From NCBI GenBank assembly GCA_009783025.1, contig WRHY01000002.1, forward strand, positions 124,001 through 188,000: a stretch of 64,000 nt of DNA, written 5' to 3'. Below the pieces are notes generated by a model, which made no database searches, was not told where the DNA came from, and worked only from the letters and a program-made list of their open reading frames with translations. Of this stretch, positions 17,041 to 26,172 are shown piece after piece. The DNA comes from Desulfovibrionaceae bacterium (GTDB lineage: Bacteria; Desulfobacterota; Desulfovibrionia; Desulfovibrionales; Desulfovibrionaceae). Positions within the stretch are counted from its first letter, which is position 1. Each line of letters begins with the position of its first letter. The position numbers were made by a program, and so were the translations under genes.

Positions 17041-18768
17041 ATGAAACCCGACATGCAAGTGGATTTACTTATCATCGGCATGGGCGCCGCCGCGGAGTTG
17101 GCGGCTATCTATGCGTATGACGCGGATCCGAGCCTGAATATCCTGATTGCCACCAAAGCGCTGAAAGGCAAGGGCGGCTGTAGCCGCATGGTACAGGGCG
17201 GCTTCAACGTGGTGCTGGATCCGGGAGATTCGCACGAGAAGCACCTCATGGACACCCTTAAAGGGGGCCAGTACATCAACGACCAGGATTTGGCGCTCAC
17301 CCTGGTGGAGCAGGCCACGCCCACGGTCAAGGAACTGGAAACCGTGTGCGGCTGCTTTTTCGACCGTTTCCCGGACGGCCGCATCCATCAGAAGCCCTTT
17401 GCCGGACAGTCTTTTGATCGTACCGTGCACAAGGCCGACCTGACCGGCATTGAGATCATCAGCCGGATCACGGAGCAGGTTTTCAAGCGCCGGATTCCGG
17501 TGCTGGAAGAAACCAGAGCGGTGGAACTCCTGCTGGACAAGGAAGGCAAAACCGTGACCGGCGCGCTGCTTTTCAGCACGCGCACCGGGCGGTTTATCAC
17601 GGTTGAGGCCGCGGCCACCCTGGTGGCCACGGGCGGCGGTCCTACCCAGTACCGCTTCCATGCCCCTGGTCCGGAAAAGTCGGCTGACGGTATCGCCATG
17701 CTGTACCGCGCGGGCTGCCTGATGCGGGACATGGAAATGATCCAGTTCCACCCCACCGGATTGATCGTGCCCGGCAGCGTGGTTGCGGGCGCGTTGCTGG
17801 AAGAAGGCCTGCGCGGCGCGGGCGCGCACCTGTATAACGGCGAGGGCGAGCGCTACATGCTGCGCTATGCCCCGGACGTTGCCGAACGGGCCACGCGCGA
17901 CGTGGTTAGTCGCTCCGCCTATATGGAAATGATTGCCGGCCGGGCCGCTCCCGAAGGCGGGGTGCGCATTGACGCGGCCCACATGGGCGCGGAATTCGTG
18001 CTCAAGAATTTCCCCGGCATGGCCGAGCGCTGCGCCCAGTTCGGCTATGATCTGGCCAGGGGCATGGTGCCGATTTCCCCCACCGCGCACTTCTTCATGG
18101 GCGGGGCAGCCATTGACAAGGACTGCCATACCTCTCTGGAAAAACTCTTTGTGGCCGGCGAGGACGCTGGCGGCGTGCACGGGGCGAACCGTCTCGGCGG
18201 CAACGGCATTTGCGAATCCTGCGTGTACGGACGTCTGGCCGGTAAATCCCTGGCCCGTTACCTGTCCAAGCCGGAAAACCGCACGATCAAGGAAAGCGCG
18301 CCGGGCCTGGCCAAAGACATGGAAGCCAGACTTGTGCAGCCGCTTTCCCGCACGGGTGGCAGAAGCCCGCTGGAAATCCGGCGCGATCTCCAGGAAGTGA
18401 ACTGGCTCAAAGTCGGCATCGTGCGCAGCAAGACGGATCTTGAAGCGGCCCTCAGCGATTTCGCCTCCTTGAGTGAAGACATGAACAAGGCCGGAGCGGG
18501 CAGCGGCAAAACGTACAATATGGTGTTCGGCGCGTATCTGGACACCCTGAACCTGATCGACGCTTCGGTCATGGCCGCGACCAGCGCCCTGCAACGCGAC
18601 GAAACGCGCGGCGCGCACACCCGTTCGGACTTCCCGGATCAGCGCGATGACTACGGCCTGTTCAACATCTTCCTGTGGCGCGGCGCAAACGGCTTGCCGG
18701 AGTATGACAAGCGCGAGGTCGTGTTCAAGCATAAGTCCCTTGAAGCCTGTCAGAAGCACAAGAAATAG
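17041..18768 (+). CDS. Fumarate reductase/succinate dehydrogenase-type flavoprotein subunit
   Basis: 575 residues, normal for FrdA/SdhA. It interconverts succinate and fumarate on FAD at the cytoplasmic face. Seen: N-terminal dinucleotide fold LLIIGMGAAAE (GxGxxA instead of the usual GxGxxG), MIQFHPTGL, the catalytic-region ERATRDVVSR, SPTAHFFMGG, and VHGANRLGGNG. The site that holds FAD covalently in most Frd/Sdh (His in a SHT..GG context) reads GCSRMVQGG at 46-54, so FAD is probably not covalently bound. First gene of a six-gene operon; whether it works as reductase or dehydrogenase is not fixed by sequence. Confidence 0.88.
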   Translation: MKPDMQVDLLIIGMGAAAELAAIYAYDADPSLNILIATKALKGKGGCSRMVQGGFNVVLDPGDSHEKHLMDTLKGGQYINDQDLALTLVEQATPTVKELETVCGCFFDRFPDGRIHQKPFAGQSFDRTVHKADLTGIEIISRITEQVFKRRIPVLEETRAVELLLDKEGKTVTGALLFSTRTGRFITVEAAATLVATGGGPTQYRFHAPGPEKSADGIAMLYRAGCLMRDMEMIQFHPTGLIVPGSVVAGALLEEGLRGAGAHLYNGEGERYMLRYAPDVAERATRDVVSRSAYMEMIAGRAAPEGGVRIDAAHMGAEFVLKNFPGMAERCAQFGYDLARGMVPISPTAHFFMGGAAIDKDCHTSLEKLFVAGEDAGGVHGANRLGGNGICESCVYGRLAGKSLARYLSKPENRTIKESAPGLAKDMEARLVQPLSRTGGRSPLEIRRDLQEVNWLKVGIVRSKTDLEAALSDFASLSEDMNKAGAGSGKTYNMVFGAYLDTLNLIDASVMAATSALQRDETRGAHTRSDFPDQRDDYGLFNIFLWRGANGLPEYDKREVVFKHKSLEACQKHKK

Positions 18769-18803
18769 TACTTTCACCACCATACATGTACGGAGAATAT
18801 CTG

Positions 18804-19142
18804 ATGAATACGCCTGAAACGGAATACAGAAAGCCTTTGCAGTGGGGAGAAGTGGACCCGTATCGCCGCGAACGCACCTATGTCGGCATGTGGGCCTGGC
18901 TGTTGCAGCGCATCAGCGCCATTTTCATCGTGCTTTTCCTCTTTCTGCATATCTGCTTCACTTACAAGCCGTACTTGCAGTTTCTTTTGCTTCTGACGGT
19001 TGTCTTTCACGCCGCCCTTGGAATCCGGGTCATCCTGCTGGACTTCAATCTGGTGAACGTTAAATACCAGCGCTACCTGATTCCCATCCTGCTGGGCGCG
19101 GGCCTGATCCTTCTGGCGTTCATCTGGCTTTTCATCTACTAA
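18804..19142 (+). CDS. Frd/Sdh-like membrane anchor subunit
   Basis: 112 residues, three membrane segments (about 32-53, 58-78, 88-111). His residues in LHICFTY and VFHAALG lie in the first two segments and could hold a haem. Resembles SdhC/SdhD-type anchors but only one such gene is present instead of two. The ATG at 18804 has GGAGA seven bases upstream. Sits between flavoprotein and FeS-subunit genes. Confidence 0.75.
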   Translation: MNTPETEYRKPLQWGEVDPYRRERTYVGMWAWLLQRISAIFIVLFLFLHICFTYKPYLQFLLLLTVVFHAALGIRVILLDFNLVNVKYQRYLIPILLGAGLILLAFIWLFIY

Positions 19143-19157
19143 GCGAAGGAGCTTGCC

Positions 19158-20444
19158 ATGAAGTCATCAGGAACCCTTCGTAAAGTCCGCATTTTCCGGT
19201 ATGAGCCGGAAAGCGGGGGAGAAGGCCGCTTTCAGGATTATTCCCTCAGTATAGAAAAGCCGGAGTTGACCACGATTCTCGACGTGCTGATCCGCATCCA
19301 GAAGGAACAGGATCCGAGCATCTCGTTCCGCTTCGCCTGCCGGGTGAACATGTGCGGCTCCTGCGGCATGGTCATTAACGGCCGTGAGGGTCTGGCCTGC
19401 AAAACCAACGTGTCTGATCTGCCCGCCGGACAGGATATTACCATCCGTCCCCTGAACCACTTCCCGGTGATCAAGGACCTGGTGGTGGATATGGGGCCCT
19501 TTTTCCAGAAGTATGAAGACACGCTTCCCTTTTTTGAACCCAAGGAAAAGCGGGACGAGCCCTATCGGATCAAGCCGGATGATCCGCTGCGCATGGACAT
19601 CGGCATGGCCACGGACTGCATTGCCTGCGGCTGCTGCGTGTCCAGTTGCACCATGGTCAACCACCACGAAGGCTATGCCGGTCCGGCCGCGTTGAACCGC
19701 GCCTTCACGCTGCTGGCTGACGAGCGCGACGCGCTGTTCGTGCCCCGCCTGACCAGGGCTCTTGACAGTTGCTACAACTGCCGTACCGAATTCAACTGCA
19801 CCGAGGTCTGCCCCAAGGCCATCAGCGGCACCAGGGCCATCAAGTATATCCAGCGTTTGGCCCTGAAAAACCTGAAAGATGTGAAGCCCCTGCCCTTGCA
19901 TCCGGTTGAGGAGGCCGCCAAGGCCAAACCCAGGCCGGATGCCAGGGAAGAAGCGGCCTGTTGTTGTCACGGCAAGGAGCCGGACGCTTCCCGCCGCTCC
20001 TTTTTGATGGGTGCCACCGGTCTGGTGGGCGCGGGCGTGGCGCTGTCCCTGGGCGGTATTCTCGGCGTGAGCGCGGTGCAGCCCACCTTGGCCGAACAGC
20101 CCGGACAGTGGGTTGCGGCCGGACTGCTGGAAAGCTTTGCCGTGGGTTCCATCAGCACGGTTATGCTCAACTATACCCGCACTCGGGCTTTTCATAAGGA
20201 AAAGGTCACCGCGCCCGTGTTGGTGCGCCGGGATAGTGAAAAGGAATTCATTTTCTTCTCCAGTTCCTGCCCGCACCTGGGGTGTTCCGTGTCCTGGGAA
20301 GCGTCGACCAGGCGCTTCAAATGCGCCTGTCACGGCGGGGCTTTTGATACCGACGGCGCGGTAGTGGCCGGGCCGCCTCCGGCCCCACTGGCGCGCCTGC
20401 CCTGGAAAATTGAAAACGGCGAAGTCCTGGTGGAGGTTGTATAA
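19158..20444 (+). CDS. Fused Frd/Sdh iron-sulfur subunit and Rieske protein
   Basis: 428 residues with two units in one frame. Residues 1-240 are an SdhB/FrdB protein: [2Fe-2S] Cys at 61, 66, 69, 81; a ferredoxin part with C154, C157, C160, C164 and C205, C208, C214, C218. After a linker with CCC at 268-270 comes a Tat-like RRSF at 279-282 and a membrane segment at 284-306, then a Rieske domain with CPHLGC and CACHGG. In normal Rieske proteins the Tat anchor is at the N-terminus; here a cytoplasmic FeS subunit is placed in front of it. One chain could thus carry electrons on both membrane faces. The open frame has no gap or shift across the junction. Confidence 0.9.
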   Translation: MKSSGTLRKVRIFRYEPESGGEGRFQDYSLSIEKPELTTILDVLIRIQKEQDPSISFRFACRVNMCGSCGMVINGREGLACKTNVSDLPAGQDITIRPLNHFPVIKDLVVDMGPFFQKYEDTLPFFEPKEKRDEPYRIKPDDPLRMDIGMATDCIACGCCVSSCTMVNHHEGYAGPAALNRAFTLLADERDALFVPRLTRALDSCYNCRTEFNCTEVCPKAISGTRAIKYIQRLALKNLKDVKPLPLHPVEEAAKAKPRPDAREEAACCCHGKEPDASRRSFLMGATGLVGAGVALSLGGILGVSAVQPTLAEQPGQWVAAGLLESFAVGSISTVMLNYTRTRAFHKEKVTAPVLVRRDSEKEFIFFSSSCPHLGCSVSWEASTRRFKCACHGGAFDTDGAVVAGPPPAPLARLPWKIENGEVLVEVV

Positions 20445-21907
20445 TGGATTGGCGCAAAAATATCGGATGGGACGCCTACCTCAAGCCGTTCCTGTATAAG
20501 AAACTTCCCTCCAAAACCGGCTGGAGCGCCGTGCTCGGCACTCTCTGCGCCCTGATCTTTGTTATCATGGCGCTGACCGGCATGGTTCTGGCCTTCTATT
20601 ATGTTCCTGATCCGGACAAGGCCTGGGACTCGGTTAACTTCATTTCCAATGAAGTGGCCCTGGGCAGAATCGTGCGCGGTCTGCACCACTGGGGCGCCGG
20701 AGCCATGGTCCTGCTGGTGTTCGTGCACCTTATGGTTTCCTATCTGCACGGGTCCTATCAGAACCCGCGCCAGTTGACCTGGGTAACCGGGGCCTTCCTG
20801 TTTGTCATCGTGCTTGGTCTGGGCTTTACCGGCTACCTGCTGCCCTGGGATATGAAAGCCTACTGGGCCACGATGGTCGGGGCCAATATCCCGAACCAGT
20901 TTCCGGGCGTGGGCAACTACATCACCCGCTTCATCCTGGGCGGCAGCGACATTTCCGGCTTTACCCTGACCCGTTTCTATTCCGTGCACACCCTGGTCCT
21001 GCCCGCCGCCCTGGTCCTGTTCGCGGGCATGCACATCTACCTGATGCGCATCCACAATCTGTCCGACCCCCGCGAGCGCATGGCCGGCGAGCAATTGCCG
21101 CCCGATGACGGCAAGCCCTTCCGCTTTTACCCCGAACAGACCAACCGGGCCTCCCTGGCCTTTGGCCTGCTGTTTGTGGCGCTTCTGTTGCTGGCGGCCT
21201 TCTTTGACCCGCCTATGGAGGAAAGGGCGGGCACCTTTATCGCCGACTATCTGCCGCGTCCGGAATGGTACTACATGTGGCTGTTCCAACTGCTGACCTA
21301 TTTCTCGGGCCGGTGGGAAACCATCGGCAGCATCCTCCTGTTCGGCGGCATGGGCGTTGCCCTGTTCGGCGTGCCTTTCTTCAGCGAGAGCAAGATCAAA
21401 GGAGCGATCAACAGGCCGGTGTCCATTGCCGTGGCCTCCACTCTGTTCCTGTGCATCGTGTACCTGACCTGGGTGGCCTACCACGAAGCTTCGCCCTACA
21501 ATAAGACGATCCTCGTGCCCGGCAGGGAACTTACGGCGGAACAGAGACAAGGCCTGCTGCTCTTTGTGCGGAACGAGTGCGCATACTGCCACAATATTCT
21601 GGGCGAGGGCGGCCACCGCATCGGCCCGGACCTGAGCAACGTGGCGCGTAAAAAGCGCGACCTGAAGTACCTGACAACCTACATCAGCGATCCTGAGTCG
21701 CTGGTGGCGTCCACCACCATGCCCGCATATGAGATGACCGACGAACAGCTCAAGCAATTGGCCGAGTTTCTGCTGGCCCTGGACTTCAGGGGCAAGGTGG
21801 AGCCGGTGCGGCTGGACAGCGCGACAATCCTGGAAGACGCCAAAAAGCAGGAAAGCGGAAAATCCGCGCTTGCCGTGCCTGAGTTGATTATGCTGGGGCA
21901 GAACTAG
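20444..21907 (+). CDS. Cytochrome b fused to a C-terminal c-type haem domain
   Basis: 487 residues. Residues 1 to about 350 are a full bc1-type cytochrome b with eight membrane segments, haem-b His in LHHWGAG and FVHLMVSYLH and again in SVHTLVLP and GMHIYLMRIH, and the quinol-site motif PEWYYM. The C-terminal part has one haem c site CAYCH with a likely Met ligand in TTMPAY. It starts in the stop codon of the Rieske-fusion gene (ATGG/TAATGG overlap), so the two are coupled. Together they replace a bc1 complex. No separate cytochrome c1 is present; the fused domain probably does that job. Confidence 0.9.
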   Translation: MDWRKNIGWDAYLKPFLYKKLPSKTGWSAVLGTLCALIFVIMALTGMVLAFYYVPDPDKAWDSVNFISNEVALGRIVRGLHHWGAGAMVLLVFVHLMVSYLHGSYQNPRQLTWVTGAFLFVIVLGLGFTGYLLPWDMKAYWATMVGANIPNQFPGVGNYITRFILGGSDISGFTLTRFYSVHTLVLPAALVLFAGMHIYLMRIHNLSDPRERMAGEQLPPDDGKPFRFYPEQTNRASLAFGLLFVALLLLAAFFDPPMEERAGTFIADYLPRPEWYYMWLFQLLTYFSGRWETIGSILLFGGMGVALFGVPFFSESKIKGAINRPVSIAVASTLFLCIVYLTWVAYHEASPYNKTILVPGRELTAEQRQGLLLFVRNECAYCHNILGEGGHRIGPDLSNVARKKRDLKYLTTYISDPESLVASTTMPAYEMTDEQLKQLAEFLLALDFRGKVEPVRLDSATILEDAKKQESGKSALAVPELIMLGQN

Positions 21908-21940
21908 GCGCAGGCTTCATTTAAAACGCAGGAGAAGAAC

Positions 21941-22822
21941 ATGGGAGAACTGGATTATACAATCGTAGAGGAAGCGGCGAAGCAACTGTACATCAAGGCT
22001 TTGTGCGACCTGCCGCCCGACGTGCGCGACGCGCTGAAAAAGGCCTATGCCAAAGAAAGCAACCCGGCGGCCCGGAGCGTGTTTGAGGCCATGTTCAAAG
22101 CCATTGACATTGCCGACAGCAAAAAAACCCTGCTTTGCCAGGACACCGGCCTGCCGATTTACAAGGTTCTGATCGGTTCCAAGTACGCCTGGAACGGCGC
22201 GAAAATCAAGCACGCCCTGTATGAAGGCGCGAAGCGGGCTACCCTGGAGTTCCCGTTCCGCTCCAGTTCCACGCACACCATTACCCGGATCAATCCGCAG
22301 ACTTCGGTCGGCCCCGGCCTGCCCGTGACCTACTATGATTTTACCGAGGATTCGGAAGACCTGAACATCCTGATGATCCCCAAGGGGTCGGGCTCGGAGA
22401 ACATGAGCAAGATGCAGATGTTTTATCCGCAGCACGGCATCAAAGCCGTGAAAAAGTTCATCCTGGACACGGTTATCGAAAGCAGCGCCAACCCCTGCCC
22501 TCCGGGCATCATCGGCGTGGGCCTTGGCGGCACCTCTGATCTCGTGGTCAAGCTGGCCAAGGACGCCATTGCCCGGCCCGTGGGCCAGCGCAACCCCGAT
22601 CCCGTGCTGGCGGAAATGGAGCAGGAACTGGAAGAGGCCATTAACGCCACCGGCCGTGGTCCCATGGGCCTTGGCGGCGATATTTCCTGCCTGGCGGTGC
22701 ATATCGAGTCCGCGTACACGCACATCACGCAGAACCCGGTTGCCGTGAACACCCAGTGCTGGCCCGCCCGCCGCGCCAGAGCGATCATCACCCCCAAGGG
22801 CGACGTTACCTACGGTTACTAG
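21941..22822 (+). CDS. Class I fumarate hydratase, alpha subunit
   Basis: 293 residues. N-terminal half of the iron-sulfur (class I) fumarase, made as a separate subunit in many anaerobes. The [4Fe-4S] Cys are in LLCQDTGLP, NPCPPGIIGVG and GDISCLAV. Adds water to fumarate to give malate. AGGAGAA precedes the ATG. Its place after the Frd-like genes joins succinate, fumarate and malate conversion in one operon. Confidence 0.93.
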   Translation: MGELDYTIVEEAAKQLYIKALCDLPPDVRDALKKAYAKESNPAARSVFEAMFKAIDIADSKKTLLCQDTGLPIYKVLIGSKYAWNGAKIKHALYEGAKRATLEFPFRSSSTHTITRINPQTSVGPGLPVTYYDFTEDSEDLNILMIPKGSGSENMSKMQMFYPQHGIKAVKKFILDTVIESSANPCPPGIIGVGLGGTSDLVVKLAKDAIARPVGQRNPDPVLAEMEQELEEAINATGRGPMGLGGDISCLAVHIESAYTHITQNPVAVNTQCWPARRARAIITPKGDVTYGY

Positions 22823-22832
22823 GAGGTATAGC

Positions 22833-23423
22833 ATGAGTAAAATACACCACCTGACTTCGCCGTTTTCCGAGGAAGTTATCCGCAGCCTCCATGCCGGAGA
22901 TATTGTGTACTTTGACGGCCCGCTGTTCGGCATCCGCGACCTGACCCAGATCCATATCTTTGACAAGGGCAACCCTCCGCCGGTAAGCCTGGAAGGCATG
23001 CCCTGCATCCACACCGCGCCCAGCCTGCGCAAGGTGGGCGACAAATGGGAAAAGATTTGCGTGGGCACCACCACCAGCACGCGCATGGACCGCTTCACGC
23101 CGGGGCTCATCGGGCAATATGGCGTGCGCGCCATCATCGGCAAGGGCGGTCTGTACCAGGGCAGCCTTGATGCCATGCAAAAATATGGGGCCGTGTATCT
23201 GGCCATTGTGGGCGGAGCCGCCGCGCTGGAAACCGAGCAGATCGAGGAAGTGGAAGCGGTGTACTTTGAAGAACTGCATCCTGAAGCCCTGTACCGGTTC
23301 CGGGTCAAGAACTTCGGTCCGCTGACCGTGGCCATGGACAGTCACGGCGTACACTTGTATGAAAAAGTGGGTGAAGAGATTAAAAAGAAACTGCCCGAAA
23401 TTTACGCCAAACTCGGCGTATGA
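22833..23423 (+). CDS. Class I fumarate hydratase, beta subunit
   Basis: 196 residues, the C-terminal half of class I fumarase. Typical stretches are GDIVYFDGPLFGIRD, TTTSTRMDRF and IIGKGGLYQGSLDAM. Starts 11 bases after the alpha subunit with AGGAGG upstream. Last enzyme gene of the operon, ended by a strong hairpin. Confidence 0.93.
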   Translation: MSKIHHLTSPFSEEVIRSLHAGDIVYFDGPLFGIRDLTQIHIFDKGNPPPVSLEGMPCIHTAPSLRKVGDKWEKICVGTTTSTRMDRFTPGLIGQYGVRAIIGKGGLYQGSLDAMQKYGAVYLAIVGGAAALETEQIEEVEAVYFEELHPEALYRFRVKNFGPLTVAMDSHGVHLYEKVGEEIKKKLPEIYAKLGV

Positions 23424-23428
23424 TTGTC

Positions 23429-23475
23429 AACAACGCCCCGGTTCGCGGTAATATTGCAAACCGGGGCGTTGTTGT
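23429..23475 (+). terminator. Terminator after fumarase
   Basis: Long stem AACAACGCCCCGGTT with its exact complement 15 bases later. It ends 92 bases before the next regulator gene. Confidence 0.75.
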
Positions 23476-23502
23476 CCCCTTGCTCTTTTACAGCATGCAC
23501 CT

Positions 23503-23517
23503 TACCATATCATGGTA
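23503..23517. promoter_or_regulatory. Inverted repeat before the GAF regulator gene
   Basis: TACCAT ATC ATGGTA, perfect arms, about 50 bases before the start codon. Possible autoregulatory operator. Confidence 0.4.
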
Positions 23518-23567
23518 CGCCATAGAGGCGGAGAGAATTCCGCAATCCCGCAGCCGCAGGAAAAATC

Positions 23568-25169
23568 ATGCTCCACACACCTGACTCGCTGTACCAGTCC
23601 CTGTTGCAGATTAACAATATTCTGGTTCGGGAAATCACGCCGGACGGTCTTTTCCGCCGTCTTGCCGAAAGCGTGCGGCGGATGGTCGATTGTGACCGCA
23701 TCAGCCTTACCATTCATGAGCCCGAAACCGACACCTTGGCCTGGTTTGCCCGGGCGGAAGGTATTTCCGTGACCCGTATGGACTCGGACAATGTGCCCTT
23801 GCGCGGTCCCTTTGCCCGCCTCGCCATTCAGTCCGGCCAGCCGGTCATTGCTCTGCGCCTTGAGGAGCATGCCAAAGACGAAGCGGTACAGCTTATGATT
23901 GCGGCCGGGCTGCGCTCGACCATGGCCTTTCCTCTGATCAGCCGGAACAAGCCCATTGGCGCGGTGGTCGTATCTTTTTTGCGCCATATCGACGAAGAGG
24001 CGGACTCTCTGCGTACCTTTCTTGAAGAAATCTGCGGGCAGGTATCCCTGGCTGTGGACAACATGCTTATTCATGCCAAGCTTAACCAGCAGAACGAATA
24101 CCTCAACCAGCAAGTGGATTCGCTGCTCAGCGCGGATGACGGCATACATTCGGGTTCGCGTTTTTTCTATAATTGCGCCACCATGCAGAACCTGATGAGC
24201 CAGATCCGGCTGCTGGCGCGTAGCGACGCGCCCGTGCTCATCTGTGGCGAAACCGGCACGGGCAAGGAGTTCGTGGCCCGCTTTATCCACCGTTTCAGCC
24301 AACGGGCAAGCCACAACTTTGTCAAGGTGAATTGCCCGGCCTTGTCACCCACCCTGTTTGAAAGCGAATTGTTCGGCCATGCCAAGGGCGCTTTCACCGG
24401 CGCGTCCAGCCGCAGGCTGGGGCGTTTTGAACTGGCGGACAAGGGCAGTATTTTTCTCGATGAAATAGGGGATCTGGATATTGTTTTGCAGGCCAAACTC
24501 TTGCACGTGCTGCAAGACGCCAAGTTCGAACGGGTGGGCGAAAGCCGCCCCATCAGCATAAACACGCGCTTCATCTCGGCCACCAACGCGGATCTGCACA
24601 GCATGATGCATGAAGGCCGGTTCCGGCGTGATCTTTTCTACCGTATGGGCGTAACCACGGTACAGATCCCCCCCCTGCGCGACCGTGAAGGCGAAATTGT
24701 CCCCATGCTGCATTATTTGATGAAGATTTTCTCCGGCGATATGCAGTGCGCGCAACCCCGTTTCCATCCGGAAGCGTTGCGGATGCTGGGGAACTATCAC
24801 TGGCCGGGCAATGTACGGGAATTGTCCAACCTGCTGGCCAGGCTCCTGATCCTGCATTCGGGCATGGAAATCGGACCTGAACATGTGCTGCCCTTACTGG
24901 AGCAGAGCAGCAGCATGAATACCGAGCCGCCGCGCGCTCTCGCGCCCAACCCCGAGCCTTTGCCGGAACCTGTGTTACGGACGCAGTCTCAGGATCCCCA
25001 AGCCTTGGCCCAGGTGGAAAAATCACATATCGAGCGTATTCTCACCCAGACCAACGGACGGGTAAGTGGAAGCCAGGGAGCGGCAAAGCTGCTGAACATT
25101 CCAAGATCCACTCTACAGTACAAGCTCAAAAAGCACGGGATTGTGCCGCGTAAGTTCATGCGTCATTAG
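23568..25169 (+). CDS. GAF-domain sigma-54-dependent transcriptional activator
   Basis: 533 residues, NorR/FhlA layout: GAF sensor at about 1-175, AAA+ with Walker A GETGTGKE near 228, sigma-54 loop GAFTGA, Walker B IFLDEIGDL, R-finger region FRRDLFYRMG, then a Pro-rich linker and a Fis-type HTH at about 490-525 (GAAKLLNIPRSTLQYKL). Lies directly after the fumarase operon, whose promoter is sigma-54 type, so it is the likely activator. GAF domains bind small ligands; here C4-dicarboxylate, formate or NO are all possible. Confidence 0.9.
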   Translation: MLHTPDSLYQSLLQINNILVREITPDGLFRRLAESVRRMVDCDRISLTIHEPETDTLAWFARAEGISVTRMDSDNVPLRGPFARLAIQSGQPVIALRLEEHAKDEAVQLMIAAGLRSTMAFPLISRNKPIGAVVVSFLRHIDEEADSLRTFLEEICGQVSLAVDNMLIHAKLNQQNEYLNQQVDSLLSADDGIHSGSRFFYNCATMQNLMSQIRLLARSDAPVLICGETGTGKEFVARFIHRFSQRASHNFVKVNCPALSPTLFESELFGHAKGAFTGASSRRLGRFELADKGSIFLDEIGDLDIVLQAKLLHVLQDAKFERVGESRPISINTRFISATNADLHSMMHEGRFRRDLFYRMGVTTVQIPPLRDREGEIVPMLHYLMKIFSGDMQCAQPRFHPEALRMLGNYHWPGNVRELSNLLARLLILHSGMEIGPEHVLPLLEQSSSMNTEPPRALAPNPEPLPEPVLRTQSQDPQALAQVEKSHIERILTQTNGRVSGSQGAAKLLNIPRSTLQYKLKKHGIVPRKFMRH

Positions 25170-25346
25170 GGACTGTTTCCCCGCTTGACTTTGCCCGCAA
25201 ATTCGGCATATTTCCTAGGCTGTCCGCGCCGGTTCGGCGCATACATCCACATTATGGCGATTGATCGCGCCGGGCCAGGCGGTTTCCGGCGAAGGCACGC
25301 TTACTGAGAACGTGCTCCATCACCTTTTTTCCAAAGAGAGAAATCC

Positions 25347-26090
25347 ATGTTGAAACATCGCGCATTTTTCGGAGTTTCGGTCCTTCTTCTGACAGTTGCT
25401 CTTCTGGCGGGATGCCGCGTTGATCCCGGAACCATGCTTGACGCCGGCGGCGATATGTACAAAGCAGCCACCTTGAGCGCGGAAGATGTCAAGGAACTGG
25501 GCAAAGCCACGGCCGAAGCCATGGACGCCAAAAACAAGGTAGCTCCGGCAGGAAACGCCTATGCCAAGCGTCTGAACAAGATCGTGGCCAGCCTGAAAAA
25601 TGAGGCCGGTCTGGACCTGAATTACAAGGTGTATCTGACCAAAGACGTCAATGCCTTTGCCTGCCCCGACGGTTCCATTCGCGTGTTTTCCGGTCTGATG
25701 GACATGATGGATGACAATGAACTGTACTTTGTCATCGGTCACGAAATCGGCCACGTGGCCGGCGGCGATTCAGCGGACAAGCTGAGACTGGCCTATGCCG
25801 CCTCAGGCGCGCGTAAGGCGGCCGGGGCCACCGGAGGCGCTCTGGGCGCGCTGTCCCGTTCCGATCTCGGCGCCATCGGCGAAGCCTTGATCAATTCCCA
25901 GTTCTCCCAGAAGCAGGAGTACGCTGCCGATGCCTACGGCCTCCAACTGATGCAAAAGAACAACAAAAATCAGCAGGCCGCTGTCAGCGCGCTGCGTAAA
26001 CTGGCTACGCCCGGCCGCGCCCCGAGCATGTTCGATACCCACCCCGAACCGGGCAAGCGCGCCGACACCATTGCTGCAAAGATCAAGTAG
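25347..26090 (+). CDS. M48-family zinc metalloprotease lipoprotein
   Basis: 247 residues. Lipoprotein signal with lipobox LLAGC at 19-23, then the M48 zinc site HEIGH near 130 and the third-ligand region EYAADAYGL. Related to YggG/LoiP and the BepA core. Probably works in the periplasm on outer-membrane proteins. Single gene; last host gene before the prophage. Confidence 0.88.
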   Translation: MLKHRAFFGVSVLLLTVALLAGCRVDPGTMLDAGGDMYKAATLSAEDVKELGKATAEAMDAKNKVAPAGNAYAKRLNKIVASLKNEAGLDLNYKVYLTKDVNAFACPDGSIRVFSGLMDMMDDNELYFVIGHEIGHVAGGDSADKLRLAYAASGARKAAGATGGALGALSRSDLGAIGEALINSQFSQKQEYAADAYGLQLMQKNNKNQQAAVSALRKLATPGRAPSMFDTHPEPGKRADTIAAKIK

Positions 26091-26172
26091 AGCGTTTTGC
26101 GGGTAGGGCCTCAGTTTGAGCACTATCCTGCCTCTTGGTTATGTCGGCGGGCGCGGGTGATCTTCTTGCGTC

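Noticed and set aside
17065..18783. 572-codon open frame opposite the flavoprotein gene
   Set aside because: Antisense shadow; the plus-strand frame has clear Frd/Sdh motifs and a promoter.
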